Source: Candidatus Poribacteria bacterium
Lineage (GTDB): Bacteria; Poribacteria; WGA-4E; UBA9662
DNA: 31,814 bases
NCBI GenBank assembly: GCA_002699335.1
Contig: PACG01000188.1
Span: forward strand, 22,225 to 54,038
Direction: 5' to 3'
Numbering within the stretch: the stretch's first letter is position 1; each line of letters starts with the position of its first letter. The notes beneath the pieces were generated by a model. It ran no database searches. It was not told the origin of the DNA and was given only the letters and a program-made list of their open reading frames with translations. This document shows positions 1 to 7,333 of the stretch, piece after piece. The translations under genes and the position numbers were made by a program.

Positions 1-356
1 ACAATGGGCGGTAGCATCCGGGTGCTGAGAATGAAAAAGAGTAGGTCGTCTTCGCCTGCTACTTTAAAGCGGGAAAACGCATAGGCAGAAAGCGTTCCGA
101 TGCTAACGGCCAAAATCGTGCTAGTGAAGCCTATGATGATACTATTCAATAATTGGGAAAAATATTTGGAAGCGAAAAGCTTTTGGTAATTTTTAAAGGT
201 GATTTTAAAGAAAAATTTAGGAAATTGAGCTGAAATGTCGCTGCTAGACTTGAGAGATGTAGCAATAATCCAATAGATCGGGATCAAATAGATTAGCACT
301 ACCAGCAAAATTAAAAAACGAGATAGATAATAAGAAAAATTTCTTCTGGTTGGCAT
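1..356 (-). CDS. carbohydrate ABC transporter permease, MalG type (partial)
   Basis: This is the N-terminal 118 residues of an inner-membrane permease, read leftward from an ATG at 354-356; the rest lies outside the window. The protein begins MPTRRNFSYYLSRFLILLVV and has a first membrane helix at about residues 13-33. A periplasmic stretch with the NYQKLF block follows, then a second helix and the AYAFSRFKVAGEDDLLFF region. The block AFSRFKxxG...STRMLPP is typical of the second permease (MalG/LacG type) of CUT1 sugar importers. It starts 5 bases after the stop codon of the MalF-type permease, so the two are surely co-transcribed and would form the heterodimeric membrane channel. The sugar cannot be named. 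No ATPase gene is visible in the window. Confidence 0.92.
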   Translation of the reverse strand, partial: MPTRRNFSYYLSRFLILLVVLIYLIPIYWIIATSLKSSSDISAQFPKFFFKITFKNYQKLFASKYFSQLLNSIIIGFTSTILAVSIGTLSAYAFSRFKVAGEDDLLFFILSTRMLPPI

Positions 357-361
357 CGGAC

Positions 362-1321
362 CTAGGCTTCTCTCTTCAATTGGTTTAGATATTTGACGTA
401 GATATTACTCAAAGCGACAATCACAATCAGGAGAATATAAGCCATGGCACAAGATTTTCCGGTATTGAAACTACGAAAAGCTAATTTATAAAGGTTCATA
501 GACACGGTCTCAGTGGCAGTACCAGGGCCACCTTCTCTGGTCAGAACGTAGACAATATCAAACATTTTAAAAGCATCCATGGTTCTAAACAGTACGGCAA
601 TCATCAATAAGGGGGAAACTAGGGGTAGGGTAATCCAACGAAATTTAAACCAATTGGATGCTTGATCGACATCCGCTGCTTCATAAAGGTACTTAGGAAT
701 AGCAGATAGCCCGGCCAAAGAGATTAACATCATAAATGGCGTCCACATCCAAGTATCGACGATTACAACAGAAACCATGGCAAACTTGGGATCTGTTGTC
801 CAAGGAATAGGATCGGCTTGGGCAAAATTGAGCAAGGGAAGTAAGAAGTAGTTGATTAAACCAGAGGTGTCCGATTTGAATAGAAACCGCCAAAATAGGC
901 CTACGACCACTGGCGATAGCATCATCGGTAATAGAATTAAGGTTGTAATGAAACCTTTATAGCGAAATTCACGGTTTAGTAATAGTGCCACGCCAAAGCC
1001 AATCAAAAACTGGGCACTAACCGCCGTTACTACAAAGTAAGCCGTGGTCTGGAAATACTCCCACACATCCGGGTCAGAAAGCAACCGAACATAATTTTTA
1101 AAGCCGATGAACTCAGGCGGAAGATCTGGGCGATTGACGCGATATTTATAAAAGCTGAGAACTAGCGACCAGAGGAGGGGAAAGATGTTCATCAAGATCA
1201 GTAAAATCATGGTTGGCATGATAAATACCATCTTGATTTGGTAGTCGCTCAGCCCTGCAGAGGTACGGGCAAATGAGTCTACACGAGGGGATTTATTAAA
1301 TTCCGTTGGTTCCGTCTCCAT
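362..1321 (-). CDS. carbohydrate ABC transporter permease, MalF type
   Basis: A 319-residue inner-membrane permease that would pair with the MalG-type protein downstream. About six membrane helices are seen, near residues 31-56, 93-117, 124-147, 181-207, 236-256 and 291-310. The EAA loop that contacts the ATPase is clear at residues 214-237 (EAADVDQAS...F..ITLP), and FIGFKNY near 71-77 is the usual block before the transmembrane domain. Length and layout fit MalF/UgpA-type permeases without the extra MalF periplasmic loop. The ATG at 1319-1321 has no strong ribosome-binding site, so translation may depend on read-through from upstream. It lies 88 bases after the cyclase gene in the same direction, which supports an operon of binding protein, cyclase and two permeases. 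Confidence 0.95.
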   Translation of the reverse strand: METEPTEFNKSPRVDSFARTSAGLSDYQIKMVFIMPTMILLILMNIFPLLWSLVLSFYKYRVNRPDLPPEFIGFKNYVRLLSDPDVWEYFQTTAYFVVTAVSAQFLIGFGVALLLNREFRYKGFITTLILLPMMLSPVVVGLFWRFLFKSDTSGLINYFLLPLLNFAQADPIPWTTDPKFAMVSVVIVDTWMWTPFMMLISLAGLSAIPKYLYEAADVDQASNWFKFRWITLPLVSPLLMIAVLFRTMDAFKMFDIVYVLTREGGPGTATETVSMNLYKLAFRSFNTGKSCAMAYILLIVIVALSNIYVKYLNQLKREA

Positions 1322-1409
1322 GCAAGGGGTTTAAAACCGATAGTAGAATGCAGAAAGCCCGCTAGAAGACGCCTTTATGCATTGCATTCCGCCGCCACCC
1401 TAGGTCTTT

Positions 1410-3989
1410 TTACTTAGAATCCAACGAGCGGTACCCTGGCCATTCTTCCGGTGCCGCGTTGTCGTGTTGCGCCATGAAGGCCAGCAAAGTTTCAGCCACT
1501 TTATCACTGGGCCAAGCATCGAGACAAATCGTCAGGTTCTCGACAGCCTCATCCCACTCGCCCGCCAGATAGTGATCGACGGCGATCTCGAAGGTGTCGT
1601 AGTACTCGAGAAGAGTAAATTCTTCCGGTTCTTCTAGGTCAGTTGTGTACAGCGTTACAGGGTACTCACTGCCTTTTACAGTAACAATGTCGATCTTCCG
1701 ACAACTTGGCCTCATCTCAGGAGATAGACTTTCGACGAACTCTCCCGACATTAAGATATCGGTGTTATACTGCTTGGTTGCGGACTCTAGACGAGACGTA
1801 ATATTCACATGGGGTGATAGATAGGAGGCGTCGATCTTCTGATCGGAACCAATTGCCCCTTCAATCGACCAACCAAGATGCAAGCCAAACCCAAGTTGAG
1901 TTTCAAAACCAGGCAGTCGCTCTTGCAGTTCGGGATTTTGGGTTAGATTCTGGAGTGTTTCACACTCGCGAACTTCTCGTATTGTACGGATAAACGCACG
2001 CAAAGCACCATCAGCAGGATTTTCAATACTGGTCCCATCCTCCTTCCAAACTAACAAGAAGGCATCCCCAATATTCTTATTGGGAGATCCACCATGTTCA
2101 GCGACGGAGTGATGAAGAATGTCGGCCACGGAATTGACGAATAGCATCACATCTTCCTGTAGGCACTCGGTGGCATCAGTGAAATTGCGGATGTCGCAGA
2201 AGCCGTAAACAGCTTCGATTCTCTGCCCCGGCACCATCGGGTTGAGCTCCCCTTCTTCAGCCAAATTGTGAGCGATAATCTTGGCTCCCGCTTCACCAAA
2301 GCCAATTTGCAGTAGACCACTAATCTTGGCCATCGCATCCTGGATCACACCCGTTTCATGAGAACCTCGTGTCCGTCGAGTCCCAACCGTCGCCAACGGG
2401 TTCTCAGCTAAATTTTTGACCATAAAAGTCATCCGCTCAATCGGCGTGATAAATAAGGTTTGAGCATCGGCCTGGAAGACAAACGTTCCTGCTCCAAGCA
2501 GCAGCACGACAAACATAACAATCACAAACCCATTGAAGCCCATTTCGGAGTTAATGTCGCGTTTGTCAAACCAAGCGCGACTACCATTGGGTGTTTCGTA
2601 GAAGATTATGTCACGGGCGCGGATCGTCGACCGGTCGGTATCAAAGTTACGGTAACTAACCCTGTCCCCGACAGATACGGCTTTGCCGTTTGGCATATTA
2701 GCCAAGGACACAATAGAACTCAGACCAACTTCATTGTTGCCTTTGATAATATCTTGTCCACTTGGTTTATGCGGTTTGCCGGCCTCATCGACAAGGCGAC
2801 AATCGATACCATTAATTGGATTCTCTGCTCCACCTGACGCTCGAAGGCTGTTTACCACCAAACGTGCTGTAGTTTTGGTTGTCTCGTCCTCCTTAACATG
2901 AAAGATGTTCCCCCTTGCCATCAGTTTCTCAAGGTCACTAGAGTTATTGAGTTCGACGTAGACACCACCATCGGCGTTAAGCGCAGTTATTTTCCCCTCG
3001 AAGTAGATGTCTTTGACACTACCTTTGTCCCAAGTTTCTTCGATGACGTCTTTTTGACCGGTATTATCCGGACGTTCGATACCTGCAATCGATAGAAAGA
3101 CCAAGCTTGGATTGACCGGCTGCCCTTCCTTATCGACCTCCTTAGAGTTGCTGATGTATCTCTGAATCACATCCTCTCGCTCTTCGCTATCAACCTCTAG
3201 GGCCCGAAGCGCAAATTCGGGGAAAGGCGTTGGCGGTTGATAGTCGAACATAGAGGTCATAATTAACATTCCCATAACACCGATAATTGCTTTCTGTGTC
3301 ATTTTCTCTGAGAAGACACCACCAATGGCACTTGGTTCTAGTCCTTCCAGATCATCATCATCACTCTCGTCTTCAATCTCTATACCTCTGAGCCGGTTAA
3401 TGAACGGACCGATTTTGTTCAAAATCTTAAAAACTCGTGCGATTCGACCGGCCCGTGCACCGGCTCGGGCTGCCCGACCTACCCGAGCGAGACTGAGTGC
3501 CGAACCTCCAACCCCCAAGCCGAAGTAGTCCTTAATTGGATCTACAATCCAGGGAACATCTGGAACTAAGGAGATAGCAGCTATAAAATCCAGCCAAAAG
3601 AAGAAGCTCCAAGTATATTTTGGCTCAGCATAGGTTTTGAATCCAAATTCGAAAAAGAAGAGAATCAGCGCAGCCGCGGAAGTAATGTCGATAAGCAGGT
3701 CATACTTACTAGGAACTTGAAAGAGTGCCACCATATCCAGACCAATCAGAGCATAGACGGTAGCAAGCATCATCACGGTAACTGTGATTTGATGATTGAT
3801 AAAAGCCTCAACCTTCACCTGGACTGGAGATCTTTGGACACGGTCAGCTTTCTCTACTTCATCGCCTTCATCGCCTTCATCGCCTTCATCGGAGGGAGTA
3901 GCAGCAACAGTTTCCTCTGCTTCAGTTGCTTCTTCGTTCTCCTGAAGTTCTTCGTTTTCTATACTTTCTTGTGCTTCTGCTTCGTTCAA
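1410..3989 (-). CDS. voltage-sensor-like, membrane-bound class III adenylate cyclase
   Basis: An 859-residue multidomain signalling protein. Residues 1-50 are acidic and of low complexity, with three GDE repeats. Residues about 68-190 look like a voltage-sensor module: S1 (68-90), S2 (99-118, with E114), S3 (127-145, with D134) and an S4-like helix with basic residues at 169, 172, 175, 179, 182, 185 and 188. A cytosolic linker, one helix (233-248), a mainly extracytoplasmic region (about 250-485), another helix (486-508) and a HAMP-like stretch follow. The class III cyclase domain (about 593-785) has metal ligands D599 (FCDIRNFT) and D642 (NKNIGDAF), adenine-recognition pair K638/D720, and N729/R733 (NITSR); these point to ATP as substrate. 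The tail (790-845) resembles a TPR. The start is TTG at 3989, preceded by AAGGAG with 7 bases spacing. No pore filter motif is visible. It sits inside a sugar ABC cluster, 122 bases after the binding protein. The cyclase call is firm; voltage sensing is inference. Confidence 0.9.
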   Translation of the reverse strand: MNEAEAQESIENEELQENEEATEAEETVAATPSDEGDEGDEGDEVEKADRVQRSPVQVKVEAFINHQITVTVMMLATVYALIGLDMVALFQVPSKYDLLIDITSAAALILFFFEFGFKTYAEPKYTWSFFFWLDFIAAISLVPDVPWIVDPIKDYFGLGVGGSALSLARVGRAARAGARAGRIARVFKILNKIGPFINRLRGIEIEDESDDDDLEGLEPSAIGGVFSEKMTQKAIIGVMGMLIMTSMFDYQPPTPFPEFALRALEVDSEEREDVIQRYISNSKEVDKEGQPVNPSLVFLSIAGIERPDNTGQKDVIEETWDKGSVKDIYFEGKITALNADGGVYVELNNSSDLEKLMARGNIFHVKEDETTKTTARLVVNSLRASGGAENPINGIDCRLVDEAGKPHKPSGQDIIKGNNEVGLSSIVSLANMPNGKAVSVGDRVSYRNFDTDRSTIRARDIIFYETPNGSRAWFDKRDINSEMGFNGFVIVMFVVLLLGAGTFVFQADAQTLFITPIERMTFMVKNLAENPLATVGTRRTRGSHETGVIQDAMAKISGLLQIGFGEAGAKIIAHNLAEEGELNPMVPGQRIEAVYGFCDIRNFTDATECLQEDVMLFVNSVADILHHSVAEHGGSPNKNIGDAFLLVWKEDGTSIENPADGALRAFIRTIREVRECETLQNLTQNPELQERLPGFETQLGFGLHLGWSIEGAIGSDQKIDASYLSPHVNITSRLESATKQYNTDILMSGEFVESLSPEMRPSCRKIDIVTVKGSEYPVTLYTTDLEEPEEFTLLEYYDTFEIAVDHYLAGEWDEAVENLTICLDAWPSDKVAETLLAFMAQHDNAAPEEWPGYRSLDSK
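3860..3890. repeat. in-frame 9-base tandem repeat in the cyclase N-terminus
   Basis: The unit CATCGCCTT is repeated three times plus a partial fourth copy. On the minus strand it encodes the GDEGDEGDE run at about residues 36-44 of the cyclase. The 9-base period keeps the reading frame, so copy-number change would alter only the length of the acidic tail. Confidence 0.85.
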
Positions 3990-4111
3990 GAGGAAACTCC
4001 TTCTTTCAAAGACTCAAAACTTGTAACCCTGCGGATAATCTAACTTGTTTAGCGGAAATGGCCTCTCCGACAATTATCGGCCCGATAGAGTGGAAGAGCA
4101 ATTGATTAAGA

Positions 4112-5437
4112 TTACTCGTTGTAGTATCCTGCATCTTCAAAAATTTCTTCGTGTTTGCGAACGATGGCGTCTAAAGATTTTTTGGGATCTTTAGCTCCAA
4201 CGATTGCTGCACTCCAGTTAGTCTGACAGGCCTCCAACAAGTCGGCATATTCAGGAATAGCCCAGAAATCTCTCAAATATGGAAAACTTGCAGCAAAGGC
4301 TTTATTATATGGAGTTGCGTTCAAGAACGTGTCTGACTTCAAGACCTCCTTGTGTGGAGTAAAGCCGCCTAGTTTGGCCCACTTTTCTTGAACCGGTTTT
4401 TGAATGAACCATTTCATATATTGCTTGGCAATATCCTCTTTTTTGGAATAAGAGGATATTGACATCCCTTGTCCACCAATGCTGATGTATTGACCTTTGG
4501 GGCCAGCGGGAGCAATGAAAAAGCCACTCTTGTCGTGATAATCCGGGTTTTGTTCTGGATCAATGGCTCCAGGCAAAAAGGCAAAGTAATCCATTGCCAT
4601 CGCTACTTTCCCCGACTTGTAAGCCTCTAGTGTCTCTTGCCAATAGTAATTAGGGGCATCAGGTGGTGAAAAGGCAACAAGCCCCTTGTAATACTCCAGT
4701 GCTTTCAAAGAGTCTTCACTGTTGAGATAGCCGTCGACTTTATAGGTTTTTGGATCGCCGTAAGAGCCACCAAAGGACCACATTACCTGTTGAAACCCCA
4801 TAGTAATTCCATCGTATTCTTTACTGAAGTAGGTGGCTATACCGTAAAGATTTTGATCTGGACGTGTGAAGAACTCAGCTATGTCGCGTAACTGTTTATA
4901 GGTTTTCGGCGGTTCAAGTTGATAGCCATACTTATCTTGAAAGGCTTTCTGCTCAGCAGAATCCTCGAATAGATCTGTCCGGTAGACATAGCCGTTAGCA
5001 TCGACTTCGGCTGGTAATGCCCAGTATTCGCTGCTCCCTTTTGGATATTCAGCAAATGCTGTCATCGCTGGGCCATAAATTTCGCTGACCTCAATATTCC
5101 GGTTAATCCAGTCGGTCAGCTTGATGTAGTGGCCTCCTTTGGAATTGACACCTAGCCACTGACTATCGCCGATGACGATGTCATATAACTCGCTTCGACC
5201 ACTAAAAGAGATAAAGACCTTTTCTTGGAAATTCGGCCAAGGTATTTGAACGATTTCAACTCCGATTCCCGTCTCCTGGGTAAAGTCCTTAGAGAGTTCC
5301 TGTAGGTAGTCGGCGGGGGGCCATTCTGCCCAAGCGATTCGCAACACCTCATCATTTCCGTGATTATCTGCTACTAAGCCGCCCACACAAAAAACACTCA
5401 GCGTCAATAAAATGATTACACCTTGTAGATATTTCAT
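4112..5437 (-). CDS. sugar ABC transporter extracellular solute-binding protein
   Basis: A 441-residue periplasmic binding protein of solute-binding family 1 (MalE-like). A signal peptide covers about residues 1-24, with the KYLQ basic start and a hydrophobic core ending near VADN. Family features include LRIAWAEWPP at the start of the mature fold, YDIVIGDSQWLG (the xDVxxxDxxW block), ALPAEVDANGYVYRTDLFED (the hinge block with the tyrosine before the docking strand), AMAMDYFAFLPGAID, and a C-terminal GGFTPHKEVL block. It would deliver a sugar or oligosaccharide to the two permeases downstream. The ATG at 5437 has AAGGAG 8 bases upstream, and a promoter-like sequence lies at 5514-5542. The gene heads the cluster that also holds the cyclase. 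The ligand cannot be told from sequence. Confidence 0.93.
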   Translation of the reverse strand: MKYLQGVIILLTLSVFCVGGLVADNHGNDEVLRIAWAEWPPADYLQELSKDFTQETGIGVEIVQIPWPNFQEKVFISFSGRSELYDIVIGDSQWLGVNSKGGHYIKLTDWINRNIEVSEIYGPAMTAFAEYPKGSSEYWALPAEVDANGYVYRTDLFEDSAEQKAFQDKYGYQLEPPKTYKQLRDIAEFFTRPDQNLYGIATYFSKEYDGITMGFQQVMWSFGGSYGDPKTYKVDGYLNSEDSLKALEYYKGLVAFSPPDAPNYYWQETLEAYKSGKVAMAMDYFAFLPGAIDPEQNPDYHDKSGFFIAPAGPKGQYISIGGQGMSISSYSKKEDIAKQYMKWFIQKPVQEKWAKLGGFTPHKEVLKSDTFLNATPYNKAFAASFPYLRDFWAIPEYADLLEACQTNWSAAIVGAKDPKKSLDAIVRKHEEIFEDAGYYNE

Positions 5438-5513
5438 CGAGTCGTCTCCTTGCTACTATCTTATGAACAGTGCCACAATTACAAGCCCAAACTGAATATT
5501 CACATGCTTGCTG

Positions 5514-5542
5514 ATTATAGCAGAATGCCTAAAATTACGCAA
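5514..5542 (-). promoter_or_regulatory. sigma70-type promoter for the sugar transport/cyclase cluster
   Basis: On the minus strand a TATAAT at 5514-5519 is preceded by TTGCGT at 5537-5542 with a 17-base spacer. It lies about 75 bases upstream of the start of the solute-binding protein gene. The -10 is perfect and the -35 keeps the TTG core. The rest of the 5438-5769 spacer holds only the lipoprotein terminator. Confidence 0.6.
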
Positions 5543-5683
5543 GACAATAATTCCCTTCGGATAATTCGTCGTAGCTAATGGTAACGGTAATTAACGGCCA
5601 AAAATGTGAGGGAAAATAGAAAATAGTAAGGTGAAAAGGTGTGTTCTGATAGCCGAACCCAAGAGGCCTCGACATGATATCAC

Positions 5684-5719
5684 AAAAAAGGTCGTAGGGT
5701 ATGCTCTACAACCTTTTTT
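5684..5719 (-). terminator. rho-independent terminator after the lipoprotein gene
   Basis: An inverted repeat pairs 5684-5692 with 5711-5719 (AAAAAAGGT/ACCTTTTTT) and 5694-5697 with 5706-5709 (GTAG/CTAC), around an 8-base loop. Read on the minus strand it ends in six T residues. It lies 51 bases beyond the stop of the gene at 5770-6564 and could act in both directions. Confidence 0.85.
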
Positions 5720-5769
5720 GCTTTTCGATTTCTGGGGGAGTTTGATCGCAGGCTGAGTTAAGGAAATAG

Positions 5770-6564
5770 TTACTTCAGCCGAACTTCACCACCTGATCGA
5801 GTTAACCGGCGCGTTGGCTTCATCAAGTATTCTGGAATCTCACGACCTTTAATAAGGTCTCCTAACATTTGGTTGCCCAATCGAGCCACCATGTGTTTTC
5901 GCAAATCCGCTTTAATCTGATCTTCGGAAACACGACTATACTCTTTGGCCGGATCTTGTGTTTGGAACTCCCGGCAATATTTGGTATAGCCTTTTAGTTT
6001 CTTGTTATTCCAGACGATGTCGCCAGATTTAACATCAACCGCAATGACATGCATGTCGACCAACGCGGTTTGATAGACGAGGATAAATCGGGTGGTACCT
6101 GAAATTCCGGCCTGATTGCTCATATCAAAAGCCGGTCGGTTGTCCATTTCCTCGTCGATCTTGAGTTTCTCGATACTACCAATCAAAATCAGATCCGCTC
6201 CAACTTTCTTACCGACTTCTGCCGCCAGGGTAGCATCCGGGGAGTTTTTATCGGACGCTGCTGTAAATGCCTTTTCAATGCTTGAAAGTTCTAATTCTGC
6301 GAGTGCCGTGTCGATAGGGTTTAAGGTGTCCGACTGATCATAGATCCACGTTTTTTCCTTTTGGGCCAAGCTAAGTCTGGTTGCCAAATCGATTGCAAAC
6401 CGACGCTCCATGCCTTGGGATGTCTGGTCGGTGAGGAAAGGGGCTACGGCAATCTGATTATATGACTTTAGTTGGGGCTCAAGCAGGCCTACATTTTTTG
6501 AGCACCCACCTATAATTCCAATTACCGAAGTCAACAAAAGACATAGCAAGATACTTTTCTTCAT
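5770..6564 (-). CDS. lipoprotein of the LpoB/CsgG-like fold class, function unknown
   Basis: A 264-residue secreted lipoprotein with an N-terminal signal ending in the lipobox IGGC (cysteine 21). The mature part begins with a segment like those of CsgG/LpoB/GNA1162-type proteins: YNQIAVAPF near 35-43, a middle block VGADLILIGSIEKLKID (about 120-136), then VDMHVIAVDVKSGDIVWNNK (about 169-188), which reads as paired strands of that alpha/beta fold. This supports an outer-membrane- or envelope-anchored accessory protein, not an enzyme. The exact family is not certain. It is a single-gene unit: a consensus promoter lies upstream, GGAGG precedes the ATG, and a terminator follows. Confidence 0.8.
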   Translation of the reverse strand: MKKSILLCLLLTSVIGIIGGCSKNVGLLEPQLKSYNQIAVAPFLTDQTSQGMERRFAIDLATRLSLAQKEKTWIYDQSDTLNPIDTALAELELSSIEKAFTAASDKNSPDATLAAEVGKKVGADLILIGSIEKLKIDEEMDNRPAFDMSNQAGISGTTRFILVYQTALVDMHVIAVDVKSGDIVWNNKKLKGYTKYCREFQTQDPAKEYSRVSEDQIKADLRKHMVARLGNQMLGDLIKGREIPEYLMKPTRRLTRSGGEVRLK

Positions 6565-6605
6565 CTGTTCTGTGCTCCTCCTAACATAAAATCAAGATAA
6601 CTTTG

Positions 6606-6634
6606 ATTATAGCACGTACGGTATTTGCTGTCAA
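6606..6634 (-). promoter_or_regulatory. consensus sigma70-type promoter for the lipoprotein gene
   Basis: On the minus strand TTGACA (6629-6634) and TATAAT (6606-6611) are both perfect matches to the vegetative consensus, with an exact 17-base spacer. The start codon at 6564 lies about 42 bases downstream of the -10. This predicts strong constitutive transcription of the lipoprotein gene. Confidence 0.85.
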
Positions 6635-6829
6635 TACTCCCATCGAGTGAAAATCAAACTTGATTAAGCGCAAGATCCAGGTTGATTTTTATTATAATGC
6701 AGTTTCTCCATTCCTCAATCCAGGGCTGCAGTTGCCGGGTAAACGTCCAGTTACCGGCGACACTTTCCAACTTCTTTCACGTGGAATTGGCCGCCCCATG
6801 GCCCGGTAGAGTTGAACTAACTCTTGGCC

Positions 6830-7093
6830 TCCTAGATGACTAGTGGAAGGGTTGCAAGCAAAGCGGTGTCGTGGCCTTCATCAGCCGGCTAAACAGATCG
6901 ATCAATGGAAGGTCTGGATACTAGCCTGCTTCACCTACCGGGCCAGCAACGAAGTGTCAAAAGGGATCAACAAAAAGATCAAAATGTTACAAGAATGAAG
7001 CCATGCTGCCACAACCAGGAGTGCTTTTTCTGGCAGATTATTGACTACTTGAGCTGTCATTTCTTCTGCGTGCTTTCAATACCTCGTTCTTAA
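6830..7093 (+). pseudogene. remnant of an ISL3/IS204-type transposase (C-terminal part)
   Basis: Plus-strand reading gives two adjoining frames that together match the C-terminal end of ISL3-family transposases. The frame at 6891-6998 holds ACFTYRASNEVSKGINKKIK, corresponding to the family block SNAxxEGINxKIK. A stop at 6996 interrupts it. The frame shared with 6905-7093 continues with RMKPCCHNQECFFWQIIDYL, corresponding to the usual xxxYGYxxxEYFxLKI block. One frameshift and several substitutions, and no catalytic N-terminal part, show it is dead. No terminal inverted repeats were found. It occupies most of the spacer between the lipoprotein and the DUF4175-like gene. Confidence 0.6.
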
Positions 7094-7215
7094 ATGATAA
7101 CCCTTTTCGTCGAAGTTATTTTCTCACACGTCTTAGAAATCATCCTATTTGCTTAAGTTGACATCCATGAACCCACTATCTATTTCTTTTTTTGCTAGTG
7201 GCATCGACCTGCACA

Positions 7216-7244
7216 TTGACAATTCAAAGTGAATACATTATGCT
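7216..7244 (+). promoter_or_regulatory. sigma70-type promoter for the DUF4175-like/PhyH operon
   Basis: TTGACA at 7216-7221 and TATGCT at 7239-7244 are separated by 17 bases. The first gene of the operon starts at 7334, leaving a leader of about 80 bases. Confidence 0.6.
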
Positions 7245-7333
7245 TGGAAACATTGTATCTGGCAATTGTGGCCAGCACCATCACACACATCTATATCATT
7301 TCACCAGTATTGCCCTAGAGTTACAACCAGGTA

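Noticed and set aside
2460..2837. Plus-strand open frames opposite the cyclase gene
   Set aside because: They are shadows of the real minus-strand gene, without start signals or familiar protein patterns.
1410..3989. The cyclase as a full voltage-gated ion channel
   Set aside because: No pore loop or selectivity-filter motif follows the S4-like helix; only single helices bracket a large outer domain.
6680..6710. TTGATT/TATAAT as a plus-strand promoter
   Set aside because: The two boxes are only 5 bases apart, too close for a sigma70 promoter.
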